Shown here one piece after another: positions 1 through 6,783 of a stretch of 27,350 bases of DNA; the first letter of the stretch is position 1, and each line of letters opens with the position of its first letter. Origin of the DNA: a virus. The position numbers were made by a program, and so were the translations under genes. The stretch spans positions 1 through 27,350 of IMG/VR virus record IMGVR_UViG_3300044835_000173; one strand, 5' to 3'. The notes below the pieces were generated by a model. The model was not told the origin of the DNA. It saw only the letters and a list, made by a program, of their open reading frames with translations, and did not search any database.

Positions 1-105
1 GTCAGCAATTACTGCGCTCAATATCCGCTGAATTCTATTTCTCAGGCCTCGGCTTCGCTAATGGTCGCCCTCTACGCCAAGCAAATGCCCGCGAAGAAGC
101 ATTAG
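1..105 (+). CDS. C-terminal fragment of an unidentified small protein
   Basis: The first frame is open from base 1 to a TAG at 103-105 and encodes the last 34 residues of a protein whose start lies outside the window. The segment contains a Cys (YCAQYPL) followed by an alanine/serine-rich amphipathic helix and a basic tail (MPAKKH). A Tyr-Cys-x-x-x-Pro motif before a terminal helix is reminiscent of small secreted proteins of the HdeA/Rap1a type, but the fragment is too short for a real assignment. It is followed by more than 300 non-coding bases, so it belongs to a transcript separate from the packaging genes. Confidence 0.45.
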   Translation, partial: VSNYCAQYPLNSISQASASLMVALYAKQMPAKKH

Positions 106-434
106 ATTTCAAACTGAGACAGTGCCCGATCAAGGCAGGGGTTGACGCCTTGTACAAACACTAGGTACACATTTCTACATGTGATTCGTGCGCCTGAGGC
201 GCTGCACACTCCAAGTCTTTGCGTGGCTTTCCATCCGGGTCGCCGATTTAGACCTTACAGGCTCCGGCGGAAGCGCAGAGCGTCCTAGGCAAACCGCTTT
301 GCGGGTTAAGCCGAATGAGTGCCAGGTGGTCGGGGCACCCCGGACCGAAAGCTACGCTCTGCCAAGACGCGCAACAAAGTGCTCCAGCGGCACCGAGCCG
401 AGCGCAACAATCTTGCAACTGACCGAGGCCTATC
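106..434. other. Non-coding region upstream of the terminase genes
   Basis: No convincing gene is seen in these 329 bases. One open frame from a GTG at 188 to 454 runs into the small terminase gene; its arginine- and serine-rich translation and poor start argue against coding. The region contains a tight hairpin at 190-202 (GCGCC, loop TGA, GGCGC), a GC-rich inverted repeat around 328-345 (GGTCGGGG facing CCCCGGACC) and the promoter/operator-like sequence described at 142-183. The DNA just upstream of a small terminase gene is where cos or pac sites usually lie and where the late operon often starts, but no packaging site can be defined by eye. Confidence 0.5.
142..183 (+). promoter_or_regulatory. 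Possible promoter/operator before the late operon
   Basis: TTGACG at 142-147 matches the sigma-70 -35 consensus at five of six bases. The -10 is weak: TACACA at 166-171 after an 18-base spacer matches three of six. Two short inverted repeats overlap it: TGTAC at 151-155 with GTACA at 165-169, and CACAT at 168-172 with ATGTG at 179-183. Such dyads suggest regulator binding. The site is well placed to drive the terminase-to-tail operon, but the poor -10 keeps confidence low. Confidence 0.25.
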
Positions 435-947
435 GTGCCAGCGCCCCAAGGTAACCGCTTCTGGGAGGCGCGCAGCCGCCACGGCCGCAAGCCGATCTTC
501 GCCACGCCCGAAATGCTGTGGGAGGCGGCGACAGACTATTTCGCATGGGTCGATGACAACCCGCTCTACGAAGACAAGCTGGTCACGTTCCAGGGTGATG
601 CCACCCATGAGCCCGTCGCCAAGATGCGCGCCATGACCATCGGCGGCCTGTGCATCTTCCTCGATATCAGCCAGCAGGCGTGGTCGGAATACCGGACCCG
701 CGAAGGCTTTGGTGAAATCACCAAGCAAATCGACCAGATCATCCGTGATCAGAAGTTCACGGGCGCCGCGGCCGACCTCCTGAACGCCAATATAATTGCC
801 CGCGACTTGGGGCTTGCCGACAAGCAGGAACTCTCCGGCGCCAACGGCGGACCGATCGAGACCAAGGATGTCAGTGCCCGCGAGATTGTCGCAAGCCGAG
901 TTGCTCGCCTTGCTGCCCGAAAGGGAGAGACTGGCGGTACTGGCTGA
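435..947 (+). CDS. terS: Terminase small subunit (DNA-packaging recognition protein)
   Basis: This 170-residue protein is expected to bind the phage packaging site and recruit the large terminase. Start is GTG at 435, preceded by GAGG at 424-427 with good spacing. The N-terminal part (GRKPIFATPEMLWEAATDYF, about residues 16-35) and the following helical segment with an aromatic-rich WVDDNPLYEDK stretch resemble P22 gp3-like and related small terminases. The middle region (GGLCIFLDISQQAWSEYR) looks like an HTH-type recognition segment, followed by an oligomerisation-type helix and a charged tail ending in KGETGGTG. The next gene, which encodes the large terminase, overlaps it by 80 bases. Length and position fit a small terminase; the DNA target is unknown. 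Confidence 0.82.
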   Translation: MPAPQGNRFWEARSRHGRKPIFATPEMLWEAATDYFAWVDDNPLYEDKLVTFQGDATHEPVAKMRAMTIGGLCIFLDISQQAWSEYRTREGFGEITKQIDQIIRDQKFTGAAADLLNANIIARDLGLADKQELSGANGGPIETKDVSAREIVASRVARLAARKGETGGTG

Positions 948-2214
948 GCTATCGAACGCTCAGGCCGAAGAGCTGCAATGGGATTGGCGCTTCTGGGCGC
1001 GATCCGATCAGCTTCCTCCACCGGGCGATTGGCTCATATGGCTGATTCTCGCCGGCCGCGGCTGGGGCAAGACCCGTGTCGGGTCGGAGACGATCCGCTC
1101 TTGGGTGTGCGGCGACACGCCGATGTCCGGAGGCAAATTTGGCCGCGTCGCTCTGGTCGCTGAAACGGCGGCCGACGCGCGAGATGTTCTTGTCGAGGGT
1201 GAGAGCGGGATCCTCGCAGTGCATCCGCCAGCGTTTCGGCCGCTCTATGAGCCGTCGAAACGGCGTTTGACCTGGCCGAACGGCGCGGTCGCGACGCTCT
1301 ACAACGCTGTGGAGCCCGATCAGCTCCGCGGCCCGCAACATGACGCGGCGCTATGCGACGAGCTGGCGAAGTGGCGCTACGCGCGCGAGACCTGGGACAT
1401 GCTCCAATTCGGGCTCCGCTTGGGCGAGCGGCCGCAGCAGATCATCACGACGACGCCGCGGCCGATTCCGGTATTGCGGGACATCATCGGGTTGCCGTCG
1501 ATCGCGGTCACCCGCGGCGCAACGGCGGACAATCGCTCCAACTTGGCGCCGAGCTTTCTCAAGCAGATCACCGACCGCTACGAAGGAACGCGGCTCGGAA
1601 GGCAGGAGCTCGGCGGCGAAATCCTCGACGACGTACCTGGCGCGCTGTGGACGCGCGGAGATATCGACAAGGCGCGACTGCCGCATGGCGCTGTCCTGCC
1701 AGCGATGCAGCGGATCGTGGTCGCTATCGATCCTTCCGGCGTTGGGGGCGAGGAAGACGAGACCAGCGATAGCGTTGGGATCGTGGTCGCTGGCAAGGGC
1801 GTGGACGGCCGGGGGTATGTGCTCGCGGATCGGACGTGCCGCCTGTCTCCGGCCGGCTGGGGTCGCGTCGCCGTCAATGCCTATCGCGAGTTCAAGGCGG
1901 ATCGGATCATTGCGGAACGCAACTTCGGCGGCGCGATGGTGCAGCACGTCATCCTGACCACGGACAAGACCGTGCCCTTTACGGAAGTGGTCGCGTCGCG
2001 CGGCAAGGTGGTTCGCGCCGAACCCGTCGCCGCGCTTTACGAGCAGGGCAAGGTGACTCACGCCGGCGTGTTCCCCGAGCTTGAAGACCAGATGTGCGCG
2101 ATGACCACCGATGGCTTCCTCGGGAACGGATCGCCCGATCGCATGGACGCCGCGGTGTGGGCACTCTCCGAATTGATGGTCAGCGGCTCGACCTACACGC
2201 TCGCCAACGTCTGA
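868..2214 (+). CDS. terL: Terminase large subunit (packaging ATPase and nuclease)
   Basis: This 448-residue protein is the motor that cuts concatemeric DNA and pumps it into the prohead. Walker A is AGRGWGKT (about residues 62-69), Walker B with the catalytic acid is ALCDE (161-165), and the coupling motif TTTPRP is at 194-199. The C-terminal RNase H-like nuclease shows its acidic residues in VVAIDPSG (Asp288), IIAERNFGG (Glu350) and SPDRMDAAVWAL (Asp427). The pattern fits the Terminase_6 family. ATG 868 gives a sensible N-terminus but its AAGG lies directly against the start, so translation may depend on coupling to the overlapping small terminase. An in-frame ATG at 796 would enlarge the overlap and seems less likely. 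Confidence 0.93.
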   Translation: MSVPARLSQAELLALLPERERLAVLAELSNAQAEELQWDWRFWARSDQLPPPGDWLIWLILAGRGWGKTRVGSETIRSWVCGDTPMSGGKFGRVALVAETAADARDVLVEGESGILAVHPPAFRPLYEPSKRRLTWPNGAVATLYNAVEPDQLRGPQHDAALCDELAKWRYARETWDMLQFGLRLGERPQQIITTTPRPIPVLRDIIGLPSIAVTRGATADNRSNLAPSFLKQITDRYEGTRLGRQELGGEILDDVPGALWTRGDIDKARLPHGAVLPAMQRIVVAIDPSGVGGEEDETSDSVGIVVAGKGVDGRGYVLADRTCRLSPAGWGRVAVNAYREFKADRIIAERNFGGAMVQHVILTTDKTVPFTEVVASRGKVVRAEPVAALYEQGKVTHAGVFPELEDQMCAMTTDGFLGNGSPDRMDAAVWALSELMVSGSTYTLANV

Positions 2215-2224
2215 AAGGGCGCCG

Positions 2225-3595
2225 ATGACCGGGATTGGCACGCGCCTCTACGACTCGCTCACGAACCTCGTAACCGGGATGGGGGTCGAGGGCAGGGCGA
2301 AAAACGCCAGCAACAAGTTCGCGCTGCAATGCCTGACGCCGCTGGACCTGATCGCGGCATACCGCGGAGACTGGGTCGCCAAGAAGATCATCCGCATTCC
2401 GGCGTCCGACATGACGCGCGAATGGCGCGAGTGGAAGGCGGACGACAGCGATATCTCGGCTCTGGAGCAGGTGGAGCAACAGCTGTGCGTGCAGCTCAAA
2501 GTCCGCCAGGCAATGACATTGGACCGCCTGTTCGGTGGCGCCGTAATGGTGATGGGCGGCTTGCCCGGCGATCCCAGCGCAGAGCTGATCCCGGAAACTG
2601 TGGGCAAGGGCGCGCTGAAATACCTGAACGTCCTGAACCGCTGGCAGATCACGGCCGGCCCGGTCGAGACCGACCCGCTTTCCGAGTTCTACGGCGAGCC
2701 GCAGTATTACGAGGTCAATTCCGCGACGCGCGCGGTACGCATCCATCCATCCCGCGTGATCCGCTTCGTCGATGAGCCGATCCCGAGCGGCGTTCAGACG
2801 TCGCCTTTCGACGGCTGGGGCGATCCCATCCTGCAATCTGTCTACGACGCCGTGATGAACGTTGCGTCGTCCCAGCAATCCATCGCCGACCTGTTGGTCG
2901 AGGCGAAGATCGATATCGTGTCGATCCCGAACCTGATGGCGAGCGTCGCCAGCGAGAGCGAGAAGAAGAACCTCCTCACGCGCTTCTCGTTGGCCGCGTT
3001 GGCGAAGGGCAGTAACAACGTGCTTCTGCTCGACAAGGAAGAGGTGTGGGATCAGAAGCAGATCGACTTCGGCCAGATTCCCGATCTCGCGCAGATGTTC
3101 ATGCAGGTTGCCGCGGCGTCGGCTGACATCCCGGTCACGCGCATGTTGGGCCAAAGCCCCAAGGGCTTGAGCGCGACCGGCGACATGGACCTCCAGAATT
3201 ACTACGACGGCCTCGGCGGCAAGCAGAAGAACGACCTGACGCCGAAGCTCAACAAACTCGACGCCGTGATGCTGCGCTCCGCCCTCGGCGCCATCCCCGA
3301 TGACCTGTGGTGGGAATTCGCGCCGCTCTGGCAGATGAGCGACAAGGACAAAGCGATGGTCGGCCTACAGAAGGCCCAGGCGACGCAAATCTACTTCACG
3401 GTCGGCGCGCTGCCGGCCGACGCTCTCGCAAAGGGCGTGCAATCCCAGCTCATCGAGGATGGTACGTATCCAGGCCTCGAGCAGTTCATCGACGAATCCA
3501 CGATGGAGATCGAAGCGCTGAATCCGCCCGATCCTGAGCGCGACCCGGCGAACGACCCCAATAACCCGGACAACATCGATCCGCCTGAGCCGTAG
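2225..3595 (+). CDS. Portal protein, DUF1073 family
   Basis: This 456-residue protein is expected to form the dodecameric channel at one capsid vertex through which DNA enters and leaves. Its position directly after the large terminase and before a Mu F-like protein is that of a portal. Recognisable DUF1073 segments are the N-terminal AAYRGDWVAKKIIRIPASDM followed by TREWREW (about residues 43-70), the DRLFGGAVMVMGG segment near 100-112, and the FVDEPIPSG and QSVYDAVMNV stretches in the stem region. The C-terminus is Asp/Pro-rich (DPERDPANDPNNPDN). The family name is also linked to Acb1-type anti-CBASS proteins, but I see no paired HxT phosphodiesterase motifs here, so only the portal role is proposed. 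Confidence 0.88.
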   Translation: MTGIGTRLYDSLTNLVTGMGVEGRAKNASNKFALQCLTPLDLIAAYRGDWVAKKIIRIPASDMTREWREWKADDSDISALEQVEQQLCVQLKVRQAMTLDRLFGGAVMVMGGLPGDPSAELIPETVGKGALKYLNVLNRWQITAGPVETDPLSEFYGEPQYYEVNSATRAVRIHPSRVIRFVDEPIPSGVQTSPFDGWGDPILQSVYDAVMNVASSQQSIADLLVEAKIDIVSIPNLMASVASESEKKNLLTRFSLAALAKGSNNVLLLDKEEVWDQKQIDFGQIPDLAQMFMQVAAASADIPVTRMLGQSPKGLSATGDMDLQNYYDGLGGKQKNDLTPKLNKLDAVMLRSALGAIPDDLWWEFAPLWQMSDKDKAMVGLQKAQATQIYFTVGALPADALAKGVQSQLIEDGTYPGLEQFIDESTMEIEALNPPDPERDPANDPNNPDNIDPPEP

Positions 3596-3597
3596 GC

Positions 3598-4476
3598 ATG
3601 GCAGGGGAGACGCAGTACGAACTCGCCCAGCTCGCGCAGCGGAAGGGCAAGCAGCGCGACGCCACACTGGCCGCGATCCTCGCCACAGCGGCGCTGATCG
3701 ATGATTTGGCCCGGCTGTACCTGATCGCCATCCAAACCCGGATCGAGGAAACGGGGGATACACTCGTGCCGGCTTTCAACGCCGGTCTCACGGATGACCA
3801 GCTCAAGTGGGTGGAAAGCGCGATCGACGCCAAGGTGGCGGGGGCCGTGATCGGTGCCTCGACAGCACTGGCGACCTACTTCCGCAGGCTGGAGTCCTGG
3901 CAGCTTTCGTTCTGGGTGCGGACCGTGCTGGCCGCCACCGATGTAGACCTTGCACCGCTGCTCACGTCGAGCGAGGCGAGCGGGATCGTTCAAGCGGCGG
4001 TTAACACCAACGCGGCCCTGCTGAAAGGCGTATCCGACAATCTCAAGGTCCGGCTGGATACGATCCTCTGGGATGCGGTGAACAAGCGCCGGTTTGCGCA
4101 GATCGGCATGGGCCCGATGGTGGTGCCGCCAAATGGCCTTCCGGTGGGATCGGCCAGCTTCGCCACAGAGTTCGTCGCGGAGATCAACAAGGCGGCCGAG
4201 ATTGCGATCCGCCGCGCGAAGAACACCGCCGCCGACCAGGTGCATAGCGTGGTCGCAGACCTGAACCAATATCGGCAGCGCCAAGCCGGCGTCACCGAAT
4301 ACGTCTGGAACCACACACCGCAGGCGAATCCGCGGCATTGGCATGTCGCACGACATGGCAAGGTCTATTCCTGGTCGAAGCCGCCATACGACGGCCCGCC
4401 CGGCACGCTGCCGTTCTGCAAATGCACCGCCCGCGCCTATGTGCGCATCCGTCCGCTTGTGACGACGCCAAAATAG
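3598..4476 (+). CDS. Head morphogenesis protein, Mu F / SPP1 gp7-like
   Basis: This 292-residue protein is a minor head protein of the type that associates with the portal and can be ejected with the DNA. ATG 3598 follows the portal stop by two bases. The N-terminal two thirds are helical and rich in Ala, Asp and Glu. The diagnostic part is the C-terminus (about residues 235-287): a VWNHTPQANPRHWHVARHG segment followed by a PPYDGPPGTLPFCKCTARAY segment, the conserved His/Cys-containing end of Mu F-like domains (phage_Mu_F, SPP1 gp7). The stop TAG at 4474-4476 overlaps the ribosome binding site of a tiny leader ORF that precedes an inserted endonuclease gene. Confidence 0.85.
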   Translation: MAGETQYELAQLAQRKGKQRDATLAAILATAALIDDLARLYLIAIQTRIEETGDTLVPAFNAGLTDDQLKWVESAIDAKVAGAVIGASTALATYFRRLESWQLSFWVRTVLAATDVDLAPLLTSSEASGIVQAAVNTNAALLKGVSDNLKVRLDTILWDAVNKRRFAQIGMGPMVVPPNGLPVGSASFATEFVAEINKAAEIAIRRAKNTAADQVHSVVADLNQYRQRQAGVTEYVWNHTPQANPRHWHVARHGKVYSWSKPPYDGPPGTLPFCKCTARAYVRIRPLVTTPK

Positions 4477-4483
4477 GGAGAAA

Positions 4484-4528
4484 ATGAAGCGGGCCGATTT
4501 GGTGCTGGTAACACCTCCTCGGCCCTAA
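4484..4528 (+). CDS. Possible 14-codon leader peptide before the HNH gene
   Basis: ATG 4484 follows GGGAG at 4476-4480, which overlaps the stop of the head morphogenesis gene. The frame reads MKRADLVLVTPPRP and ends at TAA 4526-4528, twenty-one bases before the endonuclease start. Two proline codons near the end (TPPRP) are a sequence type known to slow ribosomes. A ribosome stopping at 4526 would cover the bases that otherwise pair with the endonuclease ribosome binding site. The frame is short enough to arise by chance, and only its ribosome binding site and position inside a structured leader support it. Confidence 0.4.
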   Translation: MKRADLVLVTPPRP

Positions 4529-4550
4529 CCATAGAACATGGAGGTGACCA
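4491..4550 (+). promoter_or_regulatory. Two mutually exclusive hairpins masking or freeing the HNH ribosome binding site
   Basis: Hairpin A pairs GGGCCGA (4491-4497) with TCGGCCC (4519-4525) and, inside it, GGTG (4501-4504) with CACC (4512-4515). Hairpin B pairs CACCTCC (4512-4518) with GGAGGTG (4540-4546) and TGGT (4506-4509) with ACCA (4547-4550), with AA 4510-4511 bulged. B hides both the GGAGG ribosome binding site and the first base of the start codon; A occupies part of the strand that B needs. The complementarity is seen directly. The switching role is inferred and resembles the ribosome-site hairpins reported for phage T4 homing endonuclease genes such as I-TevI. Confidence 0.5.
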
Positions 4551-5104
4551 TGCCCGTGGCTGCTAAGCCCTTTACACAACTTCTGGGCGGGAAGAAACGG
4601 TTCGGACGTTGGACTGTGGTGGCTGAAGCGCCGCCGAAACTGAGCAACGGTCGAAACCAAAGACATGCCGATTGCGTGTGTGATTGCGGAGCTCGTGCCT
4701 CCGTCATGTACACGTCACTCACTAGCAGAAAGTCGCAAAGCTGCGGGTGCTTGGCATCCGAGGTGCAGGCTCACACCGCAGCTCGAATGGCATCGTCTAA
4801 TGTCAGGCATGGCCAAGCGGCTAATGGAAAGAGAACGCCGGAGCATCGGGCGTGGGCAAATCTGAAGTACCGGTGCCTCAATCCGAACAGTCAGCAGTAC
4901 AAGAACTATGGCGGGCGCGGCATAAAGGTTTGCAAGCGCTGGTTGCTCAGTTTCGAGGCGTTCTTAGAGGACATGGGGCCAAAGCCCAATCCAAGTCATT
5001 CGATTGATCGAATAGACAACGAAGGCAACTACTCACCGAAGAATTGCCGCTGGGCGACCTCAAAAGAACAGGCGTCCAACAAGCGAAATACTCGCCGTCT
5101 CTAG
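4550..5104 (+). CDS. HNH/AP2-like DNA endonuclease, probable homing endonuclease
   Basis: This 184-residue protein is probably a free-standing mobile endonuclease rather than a virion part. The N-terminus carries a cysteine cluster typical of zinc-binding modules (Cys42, Cys44, Cys46, then Cys65 and Cys67). The segment YKNYGGRGIKVCKRWL (about 117-132) is the AP2-like DNA-contacting motif found in many phage HNH proteins. SIDRIDNEGNYSPKNCRWAT (151-170) is the associated His-Me finger-like motif, followed by a basic EQASNKRN tail. ATG 4550 is chosen because GGAGG lies five bases upstream; ATG 4538 would precede that site. The gene interrupts the head operon between two structural genes, and sampled stretches are poorer in GC (about 53-60%) than the later structural genes. 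Confidence 0.75.
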   Translation: MPVAAKPFTQLLGGKKRFGRWTVVAEAPPKLSNGRNQRHADCVCDCGARASVMYTSLTSRKSQSCGCLASEVQAHTAARMASSNVRHGQAANGKRTPEHRAWANLKYRCLNPNSQQYKNYGGRGIKVCKRWLLSFEAFLEDMGPKPNPSHSIDRIDNEGNYSPKNCRWATSKEQASNKRNTRRL

Positions 5105-5121
5105 CAGCAAGGAGAACCACC

Positions 5122-6303
5122 ATGCATTTCACCGACCGGCTCACGCTGGACGGCGCGCTGCGCCGCACGGCTGACGGCTTCGCTCTCGTTTCTGCGCGTG
5201 TCGCGCGGGGCGGAAACGTTCAGCTCTATCTGGGCTCAGAAATCGGCATCGCGGACAAAGAGATTGTTCGCGTGTACCGGCCAGAGACAGAGGTGTTCAA
5301 GCGCGCGGCGCTCAAATCATACTCCGGTGTCCCCATCACTATCGGTCACCCAAAAGATGGCGTCAGCGCCGCCAATTGGAAGGATTTGGCAGTCGGCGAA
5401 GTTGGGGAGGAAGTTCTCCGCGACGGAGAGTTTGTTCGCGTCCCCATGATGCTCCGCGATGCCAACGCGATCTCCGCTGTCGATAAAGGAACCCGCGAAC
5501 TCTCGATGGGATACGACGCGGAAATCACCATCGCGGATGGTGTTACGCCGTCTGGCCAGAAATTCGACGCCGTCATGGGCGGCTTCAAAATGAATCACGT
5601 GGCGATCGTCGGTGACGCGCGCGGCGGACCAGAACTTCGTATCGGCGACGGTGCGAAGTGGGGCGCAAGCCCTATCGAAAACAAGCAAATCGAAGACGAG
5701 CAACCCAAGGATAAAACGATGACGCTCAAGACGATTACGCTCGATGGGCTGCCCGTCGAGACGACTGACGCCGGTGCAATGGCGATCGAGAAGCTGCAGC
5801 GCCAGCTTGCAGACGCGACCACGTCCAGAGTGACGGCCGAGACCAAGACCGTCGCGGACGCGGCCGCTCACACCGCTGCGTTGGCGGCCAAGGACGTCGA
5901 AATCGCGACGCTCAAGACGCAGCTGGCCGACGCCAAGATCACGCCGGCAAAGCTGCGCGACGCGGCCAAGGATTACGCCAACACGCTCGCCGCGGCGAAG
6001 ATCATCGCGCCGGCCGTCGTCATCACCGACGCCATGGACACGCCGGCGATCTACAAGGCCGTGGTCACCGCCAAGATGGGCGACACCGCCAAGGACTGGA
6101 GCGAGGCGAACTTCGAGACCTCGTTCCGAACCCTCGCGGCCGGCCTGCCCAAGGGCGCGATCACCGACGGCGGCGATTCGCTTCGCAGCGCCTTCACCGA
6201 TGGCCTGGTGACCAACTTCGCCGATGCGCGGGCCAAGGCCGACGCGGCGCGCGAGAAGCACCTGAACGATCTGCGCAACGGCTACAAGCCGGCCACGGCG
6301 TAA
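5122..6303 (+). CDS. DUF2213 prohead protease fused to scaffold
   Basis: This 393-residue protein probably combines a capsid maturation protease with a scaffolding domain. ATG 5122 has GGAGA at 5111-5115. Residues 1-175 match the DUF2213 pattern: SYSGVPITIGHPKDG with a His, ELSMGYDAEI with a Ser, and MNHVAIVGDARGG, which resemble the His/Ser catalytic segments of S78/U35-type prohead proteases. After about residue 200 the protein becomes an Ala/Lys/Asp-rich helical, coiled-coil-like scaffold (QLADATTSRVTAETKTVADA and onward). The gene lies just before the cement and major capsid genes, as expected. An in-frame start with its own ribosome binding site at 5719 may give the scaffold alone. Catalytic residues are inferred, not shown. 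Confidence 0.8.
   Translation: MHFTDRLTLDGALRRTADGFALVSARVARGGNVQLYLGSEIGIADKEIVRVYRPETEVFKRAALKSYSGVPITIGHPKDGVSAANWKDLAVGEVGEEVLRDGEFVRVPMMLRDANAISAVDKGTRELSMGYDAEITIADGVTPSGQKFDAVMGGFKMNHVAIVGDARGGPELRIGDGAKWGASPIENKQIEDEQPKDKTMTLKTITLDGLPVETTDAGAMAIEKLQRQLADATTSRVTAETKTVADAAAHTAALAAKDVEIATLKTQLADAKITPAKLRDAAKDYANTLAAAKIIAPAVVITDAMDTPAIYKAVVTAKMGDTAKDWSEANFETSFRTLAAGLPKGAITDGGDSLRSAFTDGLVTNFADARAKADAAREKHLNDLRNGYKPATA
5719..6303 (+). CDS. Nested in-frame scaffold product (internal start)
   Basis: ATG 5719 is codon 200 of the DUF2213 frame and is preceded by AAGGA at 5707-5711 with a seven-base spacer, a good internal initiation site. The resulting 194-residue product (MTLKTITLDGLPVETTDAGA at its start) would be exactly the coiled-coil scaffold without the protease domain. 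The same arrangement is known for lambda C/Nu3. The ribosome binding site is seen in the sequence; separate expression is inferred. Confidence 0.5.
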   Translation: MTLKTITLDGLPVETTDAGAMAIEKLQRQLADATTSRVTAETKTVADAAAHTAALAAKDVEIATLKTQLADAKITPAKLRDAAKDYANTLAAAKIIAPAVVITDAMDTPAIYKAVVTAKMGDTAKDWSEANFETSFRTLAAGLPKGAITDGGDSLRSAFTDGLVTNFADARAKADAAREKHLNDLRNGYKPATA

Positions 6304-6315
6304 GGAGACACGAAC

Positions 6316-6771
6316 ATGGCTCTTCAGACGAACTATCCGGGCGCCGTCCCCGTCGCCTACGCGGGCATGGTGGCAAACGGCGAGACCAGCAACCGCATCT
6401 CGCGCACCGTCGAGGACGCCGCAGGCATTGCCTGGGGCGTGCCCGTGTGGCGCGGGACCGGCGACCATGGCGTCACGGCGACGCCGACGGCCGGCACGCT
6501 GATGGGCATCACCATCGCCAACTACGCATCCCCGCCCGTGCAGACGACCGGCGCGGAGAGCAATTCGTACCCGCAGAACTCGACCGCCGGCATCATGACG
6601 CAGGGCGTCATGTGGGTCACGGCGGGCGCCAACACGACCGACGGCGCGCAGGCCTACGCGACCTCTGCTGGCGTGATCACCCCCACCTCGACCAGCAACA
6701 CCATCATGCCGGGCTGGTTCTTTGACGACACCGTTTCGAGCGGCGCCCTCGTGCGCATCGCCAAGCGCTAA
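6316..6771 (+). CDS. Capsid cement/decoration protein (Gp24-like, DUF2190 type)
   Basis: This 151-residue protein is expected to bind the outside of the capsid lattice and stabilise it. It begins MALQTNYPGAVPVAYAGMVA, has a Gly/Thr/Ala-rich beta composition throughout and ends in DDTVSSGALVRIAKR. This pattern, in a gene placed between the scaffold-protease and major capsid genes, is typical of proteins annotated as structural cement protein Gp24. ATG 6316 has AAGGAG at 6303-6308, overlapping the previous stop. No transmembrane or signal sequence is seen. The position is a strong argument; sequence similarity is recognised by pattern only. Confidence 0.75.
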   Translation: MALQTNYPGAVPVAYAGMVANGETSNRISRTVEDAAGIAWGVPVWRGTGDHGVTATPTAGTLMGITIANYASPPVQTTGAESNSYPQNSTAGIMTQGVMWVTAGANTTDGAQAYATSAGVITPTSTSNTIMPGWFFDDTVSSGALVRIAKR

Positions 6772-6783
6772 GGAGACATGACA

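Noticed and set aside
188-454. 88-codon frame before the small terminase
   Set aside because: No ribosome site, low-complexity basic translation and overlap with the terminase start.
2225-3595. Anti-CBASS (Acb1) activity in the DUF1073 protein
   Set aside because: No paired HxT phosphodiesterase motifs; size and position fit a portal.
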